Assembly: GCA_017461365.1 (NCBI GenBank)
Contig: JAFTYG010000060.1
Location: 1 to 57,839 of the forward strand
Length of the DNA stretch: 57,839 nucleotides
Direction: 5' to 3'
DNA from: Clostridia bacterium
GTDB taxonomy: Bacteria; Bacillota; Clostridia; Oscillospirales; CAG-272
Shown piece after piece: positions 1-8,589 of the stretch (position 1 is its first letter; each line of letters opens with the position of its first letter). The translations under genes and the position numbers were made by a program. Under the pieces are notes generated by a model that saw only the letters and a program-made list of their open reading frames with translations, had not been told where the DNA came from and searched no databases.

Positions 1-128
1 ATGTTGTTGGCACTCGTTACGCTGTCGGTAAACCACGCGTAGGTCGTACCCATGAGCATTGTAAAGCAAAGCAACAGTGAAATTACACTTGCTATCAGTG
101 CTCTTTTTGTGGATTTCTTATTAGTCAT
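1..128 (-). CDS. Secreted protein with SipW-type signal peptide (N-terminus only)
   Basis: Only the first 42 codons lie in the window. The visible protein starts MTNKKSTKRALIASV, continues with a hydrophobic stretch (ISLLLCFTMLMG) and ends in TTYAWFTDSVTSANN. The sequence TYAWFTDSVTSAN after a hydrophobic core is the hallmark of SipW-cognate signal peptides, which precede TasA/camelysin-like fibre or surface proteins in Firmicutes. The ATG at 126-128 is preceded by an AAGGAGG box about ten bases upstream, so the start is secure. The rest of the protein runs off the left edge, so its mature domain cannot be named. Confidence 0.85.
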   Translation of the reverse strand, partial: MTNKKSTKRALIASVISLLLCFTMLMGTTYAWFTDSVTSANN

Positions 129-180
129 TTTTTCTTTTCCTCCTTAAATTTTTATTTTGGGTGACTAATATCCAATTACC

Positions 181-208
181 ATTATAGCACATTTCTCCAA
201 AATGTCAA
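181..208 (-). promoter_or_regulatory. Promoter of the SipW-type gene
   Basis: On the minus strand TTGACA (203-208) is followed after 16 bases by TATAAT (181-186), with TGC in front of the -10 giving an extended -10. It lies about 55 bases upstream of the start codon at 128. Confidence 0.8.
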
Positions 209-237
209 GATATTGCCCTCAATTTTGTAGCATTACA

Positions 238-290
238 CATAAGAGACTTCTTATTATTGTAAAAATTTACATATAAAGCATAAGAGACTT
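238..290 (-). promoter_or_regulatory. Two identical 12-bp boxes upstream of the SipW-gene promoter
   Basis: CATAAGAGACTT occurs at 238-249 and again at 279-290, exactly 41 bases apart (close to four helical turns), just upstream of the -35 box at 203-208. The phasing suggests a regulator site, but no regulator is identified. Confidence 0.4.
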
Positions 291-344
291 ATTTTGAATG
301 TGGGTGTATGGAAGTGTAGCGGTGGGGGAAATTATTGTGCGGCA

Positions 345-470
345 AGCTCGGGCGACCAATGGTCGCCTCTACGAGCAAACTCCAATTTGACGCCACGGAG
401 CGTAGCGGAATAGGAACTCCATTCGTGCCTTTTATCTTTTTGCCTTTCGCCGATGGCGAAAAGGCAAAAG
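345..470. repeat. Intergenic palindromic repeat cluster
   Basis: This stretch holds no gene. It contains GGGCGACCAATGGTCGCC (near 349-366), which recurs twice around 51.3-51.4 kb, then a CAAACTCCAATTTGACGC motif that recurs at 28.8 kb. It ends with a hairpin built on GCCTTTCGCC and GGCGAAAAGGC (near 440-466) that is repeated in inverted orientation near 53.8 kb. I infer REP-like dispersed palindromes. Confidence 0.6.
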
Positions 471-482
471 ATAAAAAGACAA

Positions 483-510
483 ACAGACCTCGGAATTCTC
501 CGAGGTCTGT
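483..510 (-). terminator. Terminator downstream of rpsU
   Basis: This is a perfect 11-bp stem (ACAGACCTCGG / CCGAGGTCTGT) with a 6-base loop. On the minus strand it is followed by TTGTCTTTTTAT, so it fits a rho-independent terminator for rpsU. The other strand has GTTTTC after the stem, so it may act weakly in both directions. Confidence 0.75.
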
Positions 511-547
511 TTTCAATAATTGTAAGAAAACTACTTGTATTTAATAA

Positions 548-724
548 TTACTTGTATTTTCTCTTGCGAGCTGCTTCCGACTTCTTTTTGCGCTTAACGC
601 TGGGCTTCTCATAGTGTTCTCTCTTGCGAAGCTCGGTGAGGACGCCGGAACGAGCCATTGCACGCTTAAAGCGACGAAGTGCGCTATCCAAGGATTCGCC
701 TTCTTTTACTCTAATTTCTGCCAT
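548..724 (-). CDS. rpsU: 30S ribosomal protein S21
   Basis: This 58-residue basic protein begins [20 protein letters not shown] and ends in a lysine/arginine-rich tail ([15 protein letters not shown]), the full length and pattern of bacterial S21. S21 sits on the small ribosomal subunit near the Shine-Dalgarno helix and is needed for initiation on many mRNAs. A longer in-frame reading from 772 exists, but the ATG at 722-724 has a GGAGGGAGGG box directly upstream and matches the family start. The gene has its own promoter and terminator and stands alone, which is common for rpsU in Firmicutes. Confidence 0.96.
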   Translation of the reverse strand: MAEIRVKEGESLDSALRRFKRAMARSGVLTELRKREHYEKPSVKRKKKSEAARKRKYK

Positions 725-777
725 TTTCTGTTTTCCCTCCCTCCGCATATTGCCAGAGACAATCAAAATCACATAGT

Positions 778-806
778 ATTATACACTATTTTCCTATCTT
801 TGTCAA
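778..806 (-). promoter_or_regulatory. rpsU promoter
   Basis: Minus strand TTGACA (801-806), a 17-base spacer, and TATAAT (778-783): a full consensus promoter about 55 bases upstream of the rpsU start. Confidence 0.85.
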
Positions 807-825
807 TAGCTTTTTATTATATTTT

Positions 826-2922
826 TTATTTTTCCTTACTTTCTATATAATCTATCGCAAGCGCCGCCAGTGATGCAAAGCCGTGGTCTCGGCTTCCCTT
901 TCCTTCCATATACTCCCAGAGCGTTCCCGTTGACTCGACCATTCCGCCAAAAAAGCGTTTGAGATCGGTGCGCAAAAGCTCGGGCTCATCTATCTTCATA
1001 AGCGTGAGTATTCTCAAATAAAATCCGATAAATGCATTTACGGGCACGTATTCTATGCCCTCGGCATCAAAATATGCAAATCCCGAGCGTACGTGGGCTT
1101 TGAGCTTTTCATATTTTTTATCGTTCAGGTCAAATCCTCCGAAGAGTATTGCGTAATACTGCCCCGCCTCCGAGGAATTTTTCGTATTTACGAGCTTACC
1201 GTCCCAATCCTTTACGGCGTTATCTACAAACACCTCTCCGTCAAAGGAAAGCGCTGCCGTTCTCTTTGCCACTCTCTCGGCTTTCTCTGCGAGCGTTTTG
1301 TCCCCGTATAGCTCTGCCGCCGCTCTAAGCACCTCGGCATAGAGAAAGTTTGTGGGATAGTTTACGTTCTGAACCCAATCGTTTGCTGTCGACCACTCTA
1401 CAAAGTTCCACGACGGCAGATCTTGTAGGAGTCCGTCTGCGTTTTCGTGACTCTCAAGGAAGGAGATCACACCGTAAACGCTATCTCTGAACAGCTCTTT
1501 ATCAATGCTTGTATTTCTTTTGGTAAGGTACTCCTTGACCTCAATTACGTACCACATATCCCACTGTGGGATAAACTTTCCGTTTTCGTGCTCGTCGGCG
1601 GGGTAGCACATGGGAAGAACTCCCTTGGGATATTCTCCGTTATATTCGTAAAGTCTGTAGTTTTCAAGGAATGCGTCCTCGACACTGCTCTTTCCCGTGA
1701 GGAAATATTCGGCTCTGCCCGTAAAGAAGCTATCGCAGAGCCAGCCCGCTCTCTCTCTCGAGGGGCAATCTGTATAGAGGTCGACGGCGTTATGAACGAA
1801 GGTCGACTCTGCCGCCTTATATATCTCTGCAAGCTCCGTATCCTTGATTTTTCTTGGGATGAGGCGCTCTCTGTCCTGCTCGAAGGTACGCAGACAGAAG
1901 GAATTCAGTCTGACGGTTCCCATCTTTACCATAACCGTAGCGAGGCGGCAGGTATAGGGCTCGAAGCTCTCGGCGTCGATCTTATCGCCTGCTTTAGCCG
2001 TATATTCGAACACGTTCTGCATATTTATGCGTGTGAACTCGAATTTATTTGGTGAGCAATATTCCGAAAATCCGACTACCACGTCAGCATCCTCGAGCGC
2101 GTCAGCGCAAATTCCGATAAAGCCCGTTTCTATTTTTCCGAGGTCGACTATAACGTAATCGCCTGCTGAGAGCTGTATGGGCAGGCTTCCCTTACCCGTT
2201 TTCTGCTCCTGTCTCTGCTTTTGTATCCAACGGAAAGGCTTATAGGGTATCTCATCCTCATCAAACCGTCCCCACTCCTTGCTTATCGCGAAGGATGTGC
2301 GTGTGAGGCGGCAAGGGAGATCGGCTTCGTATCTGAAGCGTCCCGACGAAGCAAATCCATCGGCGTATATGACATCATACTTCGGGTAAGGAACGCGGCG
2401 CTCAAGGTACTTGGGCGTATTCTCGGCGGCGGTGAGCTTTACTGCGTATTTTTCGCTGTACGGTTCTTTTTCGGAAAGGTCGAACACCTCTCCGAAGTGT
2501 CTTTGCGCCGAATACCGTTCGGTCTTTTGCAGGCATTTAGCTGAGCGGTAGCCCGAAAAATCTCTGCCCGTATAAAGGATAGGCTCATCTCCGCGTCGAA
2601 GCTCTGCGACGACGAAGGAGCTCTGACGGACGGTTGAGAGTGATCCGCAGTTATATCCCGCGACCTCTATGACTATCTCGTTCTTTTTTCCCTCTATGGA
2701 AAATCTGTCGAGGGGTAGGACGTCGACTCTTGCGTATCCTCCCGCCGCTCTTGCGGGGCCGAAGGCGACGAAGCGTCCGTTTACCGTCAGGCGGTAGAAC
2801 GAAAACGCGGATATGTACAGTGTAGTATCTTTAAGGCTGTCTGTCTCGGCGCGCAGCTCAAGGCGATAGTTAAGCTCTCTTTCCTTTCCCTCGGCAAAGA
2901 CGGGGATTGCTTTTTTGAACAT
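826..2922 (-). CDS. Alpha-L-rhamnosidase-like glycoside hydrolase (GH78-type)
   Basis: This 698-residue protein has no signal peptide, so it probably acts in the cytoplasm on imported oligosaccharides or glycosides. The N-terminal third is beta-rich (FYRLTVNGRFVAFGPARA resembles the family's Bac_rhamnosid_N module). The middle carries TDCPSRERAGWLCDS, the acidic motif at the entrance of the (alpha/alpha)6 barrel of GH78 enzymes, normally DCPxRDERLGW in the classical subfamily. A tryptophan-rich barrel follows. The length is short for GH78 (often 850-1100), so accessory domains are missing. The start has GAGAGG about seven bases upstream. The substrate could be another deoxy sugar or glycoside. 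No transporter is adjacent. Confidence 0.75.
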   Translation of the reverse strand: MFKKAIPVFAEGKERELNYRLELRAETDSLKDTTLYISAFSFYRLTVNGRFVAFGPARAAGGYARVDVLPLDRFSIEGKKNEIVIEVAGYNCGSLSTVRQSSFVVAELRRGDEPILYTGRDFSGYRSAKCLQKTERYSAQRHFGEVFDLSEKEPYSEKYAVKLTAAENTPKYLERRVPYPKYDVIYADGFASSGRFRYEADLPCRLTRTSFAISKEWGRFDEDEIPYKPFRWIQKQRQEQKTGKGSLPIQLSAGDYVIVDLGKIETGFIGICADALEDADVVVGFSEYCSPNKFEFTRINMQNVFEYTAKAGDKIDAESFEPYTCRLATVMVKMGTVRLNSFCLRTFEQDRERLIPRKIKDTELAEIYKAAESTFVHNAVDLYTDCPSRERAGWLCDSFFTGRAEYFLTGKSSVEDAFLENYRLYEYNGEYPKGVLPMCYPADEHENGKFIPQWDMWYVIEVKEYLTKRNTSIDKELFRDSVYGVISFLESHENADGLLQDLPSWNFVEWSTANDWVQNVNYPTNFLYAEVLRAAAELYGDKTLAEKAERVAKRTAALSFDGEVFVDNAVKDWDGKLVNTKNSSEAGQYYAILFGGFDLNDKKYEKLKAHVRSGFAYFDAEGIEYVPVNAFIGFYLRILTLMKIDEPELLRTDLKRFFGGMVESTGTLWEYMEGKGSRDHGFASLAALAIDYIESKEK

Positions 2923-2950
2923 ATTTTTTCCTCTCTTTATCTTCTATAAA

Positions 2951-2978
2951 AAGAACGGGGCATCTCAGCCCCGTTCTT
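2951..2978 (-). terminator. leuS terminator
   Basis: A 10-bp stem AAGAACGGGG / CCCCGTTCTT with an 8-base loop, followed on the minus strand by TTTTTATAG. It separates leuS from the GH78-like gene. Confidence 0.88.
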
Positions 2979-3013
2979 AAAGGCTTTACTTAAACGTAAA
3001 ATCCTCTTTTTTA

Positions 3014-5419
3014 TTATCTTATGACTATATTTACGATCTTATTGGGAACGGCGATCTCCTTGACTATCGTCTTTCCTTCGATCGCTGCCGCGACCTTTTC
3101 GTCCGCCTTTGCTGCGGCTATTGCCTCGGGCGCGGGGCAATTCAGAGGAACGGCGATGGTCGAGCGCACCTTACCGTTTATCTGTACGGCGATCTCAACG
3201 GTATTATCGACCGTCTTTGCCTCATCGTACTCGGGCCACTTTGCAACCGAGCAGAGAGTTTTATTTCCGAGCATTTCCCATATCTCCTCGGAGATGTGAG
3301 GCGCGAAGGGGCAAAGGAGGCGAACGAGAACCGAGAGCTCATCCTTTGTTATCGAGCCGTGCTCGTACACGGTATTGACATAGCTCATCATAGCGGCGAT
3401 GGCGGTATTGAACTTCATATCGTCGATGTCGCTTGTGACCTTCTTTATCAGCTTATGGAGTGCGACCTCCATTTTGTCGGAGGAAACGCCCTCGCCCTTT
3501 ACCATATCGGTGAGGTCGGCTATTCTGTCAAGAAATCTCTTACAGCCCTTGACGCTACTATCCGACCAAGGAGCCGCTGCGCCGTAGTCTCCCATAAAGA
3601 GGATGTAGGTACGGAGAACGTCTGCGCCGTACTTATCGACGACCTCGTTGGGATCGACGACATTGCCGCGCGACTTGGACATCTTCTCTCCATCGGGGCC
3701 GAGGATAAGTCCCTGCGCGGTTCTCTTTGCGTAGGGCTCTTCGGTATTGACCTCGCCCATGTCGTAAAGGAACTTATGCCAGAAGCGCGAGTAGATCATA
3801 TGTCTCGTTACGTGCTCCATACCGCCGTTGTACCAATCGACGGGCATCCAATATTTAAGCTTTTCGGGATCTGCGAGGCACTTATCGTTGTGGGGATCGA
3901 CGTAACGGAGGAAATACCACGACGAGCCTGCCCACTGAGGCATGGTGTCGGTCTCTCTCTTTGCGTCGCCGCCGCACTGCGGGCACTTGCAGTTTACAAA
4001 TTCGGGGATCTTAGCCAGAGGGCTCTCGCCGCCCTCGCCAGGCTCAAAGTTCTTTACGTCGGGGAGTCTTAAGGGGAGCTCCTCCTCGGGTACGGCTACC
4101 ATTCCGCAGGTCGGGCAGTGGACTATCGGGATAGGCTCGCCCCAATATCTCTGACGGTTGAACGCCCAGTCCTTCATCTTATACTGTACGCCCTCTTCTC
4201 CGATGCCCTGCTCCTCGAGGTAGGCTATCATTCTCTTGATGGAGTCCTTTTTATTCGTGAAGCCGTTGAGGAAGTCGGAGTTTACCATATCGCCGTCGCC
4301 CGTATAAGCCGCCTCGTCGATATTTCCGCCCTTTATGACCTCGATTATATCTATTCCGAACTTCTTTGCGAATTCATAGTCGCGCTCGTCGTGCGCGGGA
4401 ACTGCCATGATAGCGCCCGTGCCGTAGCCCATCATTACGTAGTCAGCGGCGTAGATCGGGATCTCCTTACCGTTGACGGGATTGATGCCGCAGATGCCCT
4501 CGATGCGAACGCCCGTTTTATCCTTATTGATCTGCGTACGCTGGAATTCGGTCTTTTTCGCGCACTCGGTCTTATACGCCTCAAGCGCGTCCATATTCGT
4601 TATCTTATCCTTGAGCTTCTCAATTATGGGATGCTCGGGAGCGATAACCATAAATGTAACTCCGAAGAGGGTATCAGGTCTTGTGGTGTAGATGCGCAGG
4701 CTCTCGTCTGTGCCGCCGACCTTGAAGTTTACGAACGCGCCCGTGGATTTGCCTATCCAGTTGATCTGCTGCTGCTTGACCTGAGGCAGATAGTCTACCT
4801 CGTCGAGTCCCGAGAGGAGTCTGTCGGCGTATTTGGTGATACGGAGATACCAAACGTCCTTGGATTTCTGAACGATGTCGCTGTGACAGATGTCGCATTT
4901 TCCGCCCTGCGAGTCCTCGTTGGAGAGAACGACCTTACAGTGGGGACAGTAGTTTACAAGCGCAGTATCGCGGAAGGCGAGACCGTTTTTGAAGAGCTCG
5001 AGGAATATATGCTGAGTCCATCTGTAATAATCCTCGTCGGTCGTGTCGATGGTTCTTGTCCAGTCGAATGAGAAGCCTACTCTCTTTAACTGATTTGTGA
5101 ACTTCTCTATATTTCTGTCGGTAAGTATTCTCGGATGCGTGTTAAACTTTATTGCCGAGTTCTCTGTAGGCAGACCGAAGGCGTCAAAGCCTATGGGGAA
5201 AAGGACGTTATAGCCCTGCATCCTCTTTTTTCTGCTGACCACCTCAAGTCCCGAATATGCCTTTATGTGTCCGACGTGCATACCCGCTCCGCTGGGATAG
5301 GGGAATTCTACAAGTCCGAAAAACTTAGGCTTCTCGGAATTGTCCTGCGCCTCAAATACGCGCTCGTCCTCCCAACGCTTTTGCCATTTTTTTTCAATGT
5401 CCAAACAATCGTATCTCAT
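3014..5419 (-). CDS. leuS: Leucyl-tRNA synthetase
   Basis: This 801-residue class Ia synthetase attaches leucine to tRNA-Leu in the cytoplasm. The HIGH motif appears as HVGH at residues 48-51 after PYPSGAG, and KMSKS is at residues 579-583. A zinc ribbon (CPHC...CDIC) lies near residues 160-180, followed by the CP1 editing domain with TTRPDT and its ADYVMMGYGTGAIMAVPAHDERD loop. The length is typical of bacterial LeuRS. It lies 42 bases downstream of rsfS, so the two are likely co-transcribed. No T-box leader is seen in front of the rsfS-leuS pair. Confidence 0.98.
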   Translation of the reverse strand: MRYDCLDIEKKWQKRWEDERVFEAQDNSEKPKFFGLVEFPYPSGAGMHVGHIKAYSGLEVVSRKKRMQGYNVLFPIGFDAFGLPTENSAIKFNTHPRILTDRNIEKFTNQLKRVGFSFDWTRTIDTTDEDYYRWTQHIFLELFKNGLAFRDTALVNYCPHCKVVLSNEDSQGGKCDICHSDIVQKSKDVWYLRITKYADRLLSGLDEVDYLPQVKQQQINWIGKSTGAFVNFKVGGTDESLRIYTTRPDTLFGVTFMVIAPEHPIIEKLKDKITNMDALEAYKTECAKKTEFQRTQINKDKTGVRIEGICGINPVNGKEIPIYAADYVMMGYGTGAIMAVPAHDERDYEFAKKFGIDIIEVIKGGNIDEAAYTGDGDMVNSDFLNGFTNKKDSIKRMIAYLEEQGIGEEGVQYKMKDWAFNRQRYWGEPIPIVHCPTCGMVAVPEEELPLRLPDVKNFEPGEGGESPLAKIPEFVNCKCPQCGGDAKRETDTMPQWAGSSWYFLRYVDPHNDKCLADPEKLKYWMPVDWYNGGMEHVTRHMIYSRFWHKFLYDMGEVNTEEPYAKRTAQGLILGPDGEKMSKSRGNVVDPNEVVDKYGADVLRTYILFMGDYGAAAPWSDSSVKGCKRFLDRIADLTDMVKGEGVSSDKMEVALHKLIKKVTSDIDDMKFNTAIAAMMSYVNTVYEHGSITKDELSVLVRLLCPFAPHISEEIWEMLGNKTLCSVAKWPEYDEAKTVDNTVEIAVQINGKVRSTIAVPLNCPAPEAIAAAKADEKVAAAIEGKTIVKEIAVPNKIVNIVIR

Positions 5420-5461
5420 TTTTCTTTTCCTTTTATGTGTGTATTCAGATCTCAGATCGCC

Positions 5462-5827
5462 TCAATCGGCGTAAAGCTTGTCAAGATTATAAAACTCGCG
5501 CGACTCGCGGCTGAAAATATGCACGATAACGTTACTGTAATCGAGGATGAGCCACGAATTGTTGTCTCTTCCCTCAACTCCGTAAGGCGCGACGCCTCTT
5601 TCTCCTATGCGGAATTCTACCTCTCCCGCAAGTCCCTTTATCTGCGTGCTCGAGTTACCTGTGCAGAGCACGAAATACTCAGCGATCACCGTTTTGTCCT
5701 CAACGTGGAGCACCTTTATATCTCTTCCCTTTTTTGAGTCGAGCACCTCTGCGATAGCCTCTGCAAGCTCCTTCGCGTCCGCTCCCGTCAGTGGAGTTTT
5801 TACCTCTGCTGTTTCAAACTGATCCAT
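5462..5827 (-). CDS. rsfS: Ribosomal silencing factor RsfS
   Basis: This 121-residue protein of the Iojap/RsfS family binds L14 of the large subunit and blocks subunit joining when nutrients are scarce. The family core is visible: AEYFVLCTGNSSTQIKGLA, the glycine-containing loop GVEGRDNNSWLILDY, and VHIFSRESREFYNLDKLY at the C-terminus. It sits between an LCP gene and leuS in the order found in many Firmicutes. The ATG is preceded by AAAGGC. Confidence 0.95.
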   Translation of the reverse strand: MDQFETAEVKTPLTGADAKELAEAIAEVLDSKKGRDIKVLHVEDKTVIAEYFVLCTGNSSTQIKGLAGEVEFRIGERGVAPYGVEGRDNNSWLILDYSNVIVHIFSRESREFYNLDKLYAD

Positions 5828-5868
5828 TCTTTTAGCCTTTCATTTTATTAAAATCTTCAACTCTTATT

Positions 5869-5897
5869 ATTTTAATGCAAAAAAGTCATTTTGTCAA
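5869..5897 (-). promoter_or_regulatory. Internal promoter for rsfS-leuS
   Basis: Minus strand TTGACA (5892-5897), 17-base spacer, TAAAAT (5869-5874). It lies right at the end of the LCP gene, so rsfS-leuS can be transcribed independently. Confidence 0.7.
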
Positions 5898-5900
5898 TAC

Positions 5901-6929
5901 CTATTTAGGTATTTGGGCGATACTTTCAAATACTGCTTTCCCGTCGGCTATATTTTTTGCGGTATAGACCTCATACGGGCTGTATCCCTCGTAAATACGT
6001 CTGAAGCTATCGTACCTCTTATTGAGAAAAAGCCTTTCTCGGTCAAAGCTCCCCGCTCCCGCTCCGAAATATTTTGCAAGCGCCTCTTCCATCGCTTTTC
6101 CCGAGAGCGAATAATAGGACGCTCCGCTCTCCTCTGCCACCACAGCCTCCCCGGGGGCTGTCATAAAGAATACATTTTCGTTCTCTATTTTCAAAAGCGT
6201 TTCGGCAAGCGCCGCTCCGTCGGCAGGTGTGACGTTAGTATCGGTCTTTCCGAGAAGCGCCGCTATCACCCTTGCAACCGTCAACGCATCGGCGTTTTTC
6301 CTTGCGCTCTCAATAAGTCCGCAAAGAAAGACCTTTTGCGCGTCTATACGTCCGAGATCGCCGTCGACGTAACCCGAGCGGTATCGTATGAACTGCTCTG
6401 CCGTTTTGCCGTCGAGCGTTTGCTTTCCCGCTCTCAGGGATATATAGAGTCCTTGTTCGGGATCGCTGTAATACATAGGCGACTCAAGCGTTATCTCGAC
6501 GCCGCCTATAGCGTCGACCGCGTCTCTGAGGGCGTCGGGTGAGAGCACGAGATAGCTATCTATATCTACACCGAGGCTATCCGAAAGGAGCTCGCAAAGC
6601 CCCTTTGCTCCAAGCGCGCCGTACGCTCCGTTGAGCTTTTTATAGCTATTCTCGGTATATGCCGCGTAGGTATCTCTCGGTATCTGCATGACCGATGCGG
6701 TATTATTTTTCGTATCGACCGAGACGAGCATTATGACGTCGGTAAGCCCCGAGGCGCGGTCGCATCCCGCAACGAGTATATTCGTTCGGGTTTCATCTGC
6801 GGACACGGCGATGCTATCGGTAGCTGTTACGTCGTCCTTTTCGGTCGTCAAGGGGATAGATATGCAGGCGGTAAGAGCTACGGTGAGCATTACCGACAGG
6901 GTGATTGTGAGGAGCTTGGTTTTTTTCAT
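5901..6929 (-). CDS. LytR-CpsA-Psr (LCP) family cell-wall protein
   Basis: LCP enzymes sit on the outer face of the membrane and transfer undecaprenyl-linked glycopolymers onto peptidoglycan. The 342-residue protein has a basic N-terminus, a hydrophobic segment (residues 4-20) and LTAC at about residues 19-22, which may be a lipobox. The LCP domain follows: TNILVAGCDRASGLTDVIMLVSVD, then the polyphosphate-binding arginine motif IPRDTYA and the LNGAYGALG segment. RYRSGYVDGDLGRIDAQK is the family's usual R(Y/H)R...D.GR..RQ region. The gene occupies its usual place between yqeK and rsfS, but a dispersed repeat separates it from yqeK. Confidence 0.92.
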   Translation of the reverse strand: MKKTKLLTITLSVMLTVALTACISIPLTTEKDDVTATDSIAVSADETRTNILVAGCDRASGLTDVIMLVSVDTKNNTASVMQIPRDTYAAYTENSYKKLNGAYGALGAKGLCELLSDSLGVDIDSYLVLSPDALRDAVDAIGGVEITLESPMYYSDPEQGLYISLRAGKQTLDGKTAEQFIRYRSGYVDGDLGRIDAQKVFLCGLIESARKNADALTVARVIAALLGKTDTNVTPADGAALAETLLKIENENVFFMTAPGEAVVAEESGASYYSLSGKAMEEALAKYFGAGAGSFDRERLFLNKRYDSFRRIYEGYSPYEVYTAKNIADGKAVFESIAQIPK

Positions 6930-7013
6930 TTTAAATCTCGCTTTTTATTTATATTGGAAATATGTAAAAAGCGGGTTGGGGGAAAGTTAGTGAACAAGTT
7001 GTATTATGTAAAA

Positions 7014-7276
7014 ACATCCCAAATGGACAAAGTGCAGTAAAGCGACTTCGTCGCAAGATCCTTCGAATGTTTCCGAGGATGCCCCCATAAACGGTTCGGG
7101 CTCAGGATGACAAGTTAGTGTATGTTAGGTAAGTTACGTTGTACAAGCACCAAAGTATGGTGCGACAACATATATATACAACCCTCTCCACCCTACATTA
7201 CGTGTCATCCTGAACGGCTTGCTACCTTGCAAGCCATGTGAAGGATCTTTTTTGCGTCAGCAAAATTTACCTTTAG
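7014..7276 (+). repeat. Dispersed inverted-repeat element, copy A
   Basis: This is one of five copies in the window of an element that starts near AGTGCAGTAAAGCG and ends near CAAAATTTACC(T)TTAG. The two halves are inverted relatives: CGCAAGATCCTTC near the left end answers GAAGGATCTTTTTTGCG near the right end, and CAGGATGACA answers TGTCATCCTGA. Smaller hairpins (GCGACTTCGTCGC; GGCTTGCTACCTTGCAAGCC) are nested inside. Copy A lies between yqeK and the LCP gene, inside an otherwise conserved operon. It encodes no protein. The rest of 6930-7336 shows nothing recognisable. Confidence 0.85.
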
Positions 7277-7336
7277 AGAAAAACAAAACAGATTTTCTCC
7301 GCATAATGAAATAACACACACTAATTTATTGTCCCA

Positions 7337-7957
7337 TCACTTTTCAGAAATAAGCCAATTTCTTGCCTCAAATGTATCTGCGCTTACTACTGTTCCGTCC
7401 TCGATAAGACCTTTAACCGTCATATCAAATGACATTATCAGAGTATCATTCAGATGCGCAAGTCTCTCTGCCTCGGTCATTTTCTCGGGCTCTTTCGAAA
7501 AGAAATACTCCCGAAGCCGCACGCAGTCCTCAAACGTCCTCGACATATCGATATAATCGGCAAGGTAAACAAGCTTTTCGCATATACTCATATCCCGTCT
7601 ACCCGTAGTATGCCACCTAACCGCCGAAATTATATCATCCTCAGCAAATTCGGGATAAAGCTCAGGGATAAGCGCCGCCGCTGTCCTTGCGTGAAAGGTC
7701 TTGGGGGCGCAGACGTCCTCCTTTGTTACCTCTAGTCCCTTTTGCGCGCAGATCATTATCTGTCTTTCGGTGGAATATTCCTTTGTTATATCGTGCAGAA
7801 GCGCCGCCGCCCTGAGCGTCATTATTTTTTCGGGAGCGTAGAGCTCTCCGAGGCGCGCAGCCATTTTTTCGACCTCGGCGGTATGTCTGTATCGCTTCTG
7901 CGACATTTTATTTTCTATATCGCTCCGCAGAGCCGAAAGCATATTTTCGGTTATCAT
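7337..7957 (-). CDS. yqeK: HD-domain hydrolase YqeK (diadenosine tetraphosphatase type)
   Basis: Members of this family cleave Ap4A symmetrically to ADP. The 206-residue protein has the HD-superfamily metal ligands: RHTAEVEKMA (His near 25), LLHDITKEY (the HD pair near 54-55), FHARTAAALI and RWHTTGR, and then YLADYID. It follows nadD by five bases and keeps the yhbY-nadD-yqeK order seen across Firmicutes. Confidence 0.93.
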   Translation of the reverse strand: MITENMLSALRSDIENKMSQKRYRHTAEVEKMAARLGELYAPEKIMTLRAAALLHDITKEYSTERQIMICAQKGLEVTKEDVCAPKTFHARTAAALIPELYPEFAEDDIISAVRWHTTGRRDMSICEKLVYLADYIDMSRTFEDCVRLREYFFSKEPEKMTEAERLAHLNDTLIMSFDMTVKGLIEDGTVVSADTFEARNWLISEK

Positions 7958-7962
7958 TTATT

Positions 7963-8589
7963 TCAGCCTCGATCAATATACAGTCTGTTTTCACGGATAA
8001 ATTTTTCGACCGACGGGGGAACCATGGCGGAAATATCTCTTCCCTCTCTTACCGCCCTTTTTATCTCTGTGGACGAGATCTTCACGGGCTCGGTGATTAT
8101 CTTTCGGAACATCACGCCGTGCTTTTCGTAGTATTCCCCGAGCTTCGCCACTATCCTCTTGGTAATTACGGGATCGTCCTCACGTCTGACGTATGCGGGA
8201 TAACACATTTTGAGTATATCCTCATATCTGTACCACGTGTCAAAGCTCAGCACCATATCGGTACCGCAGAGCAAAAACAGCCGTGTATTCGGGCGTTCGA
8301 GCTCCTTTAGGGTATCGTAGGTATAGCTTTTTCCGCCTCGGCTTATCTCGACGTCGGAAATAACGACTCCGTCGATATTCTCAAACGCGAGCTCGCACAT
8401 TTTCAGGCGGTAGAGCGGATCGTCAAAGCTATCGGGCTCTTTATGCGGCGGTATGCAGTTCGGTATGACGAAAAGATAGTCGAGCTTCATCTGCTCCATA
8501 AAAGCCTTTGCTGCCGCAACGTGTCCGTTATGCACAGGGGCGAACGTACCGCCGAAAACGCCCACTCTCAGCATATCCATTCCGTTCAT
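7963..8589 (-). CDS. nadD: Nicotinate-nucleotide adenylyltransferase
   Basis: NadD adenylates nicotinic acid mononucleotide to deamido-NAD, the penultimate step of NAD synthesis. The 208-residue protein has the nucleotidyltransferase signature GVFGGTFAPVHNGH at residues 10-23 and the second signature KISSTEIKRAVREG near residue 175, which is the ISSTxIR motif. The chosen ATG overlaps the yhbY stop codon in ATGA, indicating translational coupling. Methionines at residues 4 and 6 are alternative starts. Confidence 0.95.
   Translation of the reverse strand: MNGMDMLRVGVFGGTFAPVHNGHVAAAKAFMEQMKLDYLFVIPNCIPPHKEPDSFDDPLYRLKMCELAFENIDGVVISDVEISRGGKSYTYDTLKELERPNTRLFLLCGTDMVLSFDTWYRYEDILKMCYPAYVRREDDPVITKRIVAKLGEYYEKHGVMFRKIITEPVKISSTEIKRAVREGRDISAMVPPSVEKFIRENRLYIDRG

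Noticed and set aside
4118-5071. 317-residue plus-strand reading across leuS
   Set aside because: It is a frame shadow of the high-confidence leuS gene and shows no domain.
5420-5461. T-box leader for leuS
   Set aside because: Only 42 bases separate rsfS and leuS, too short for a T-box, and none is seen before rsfS.
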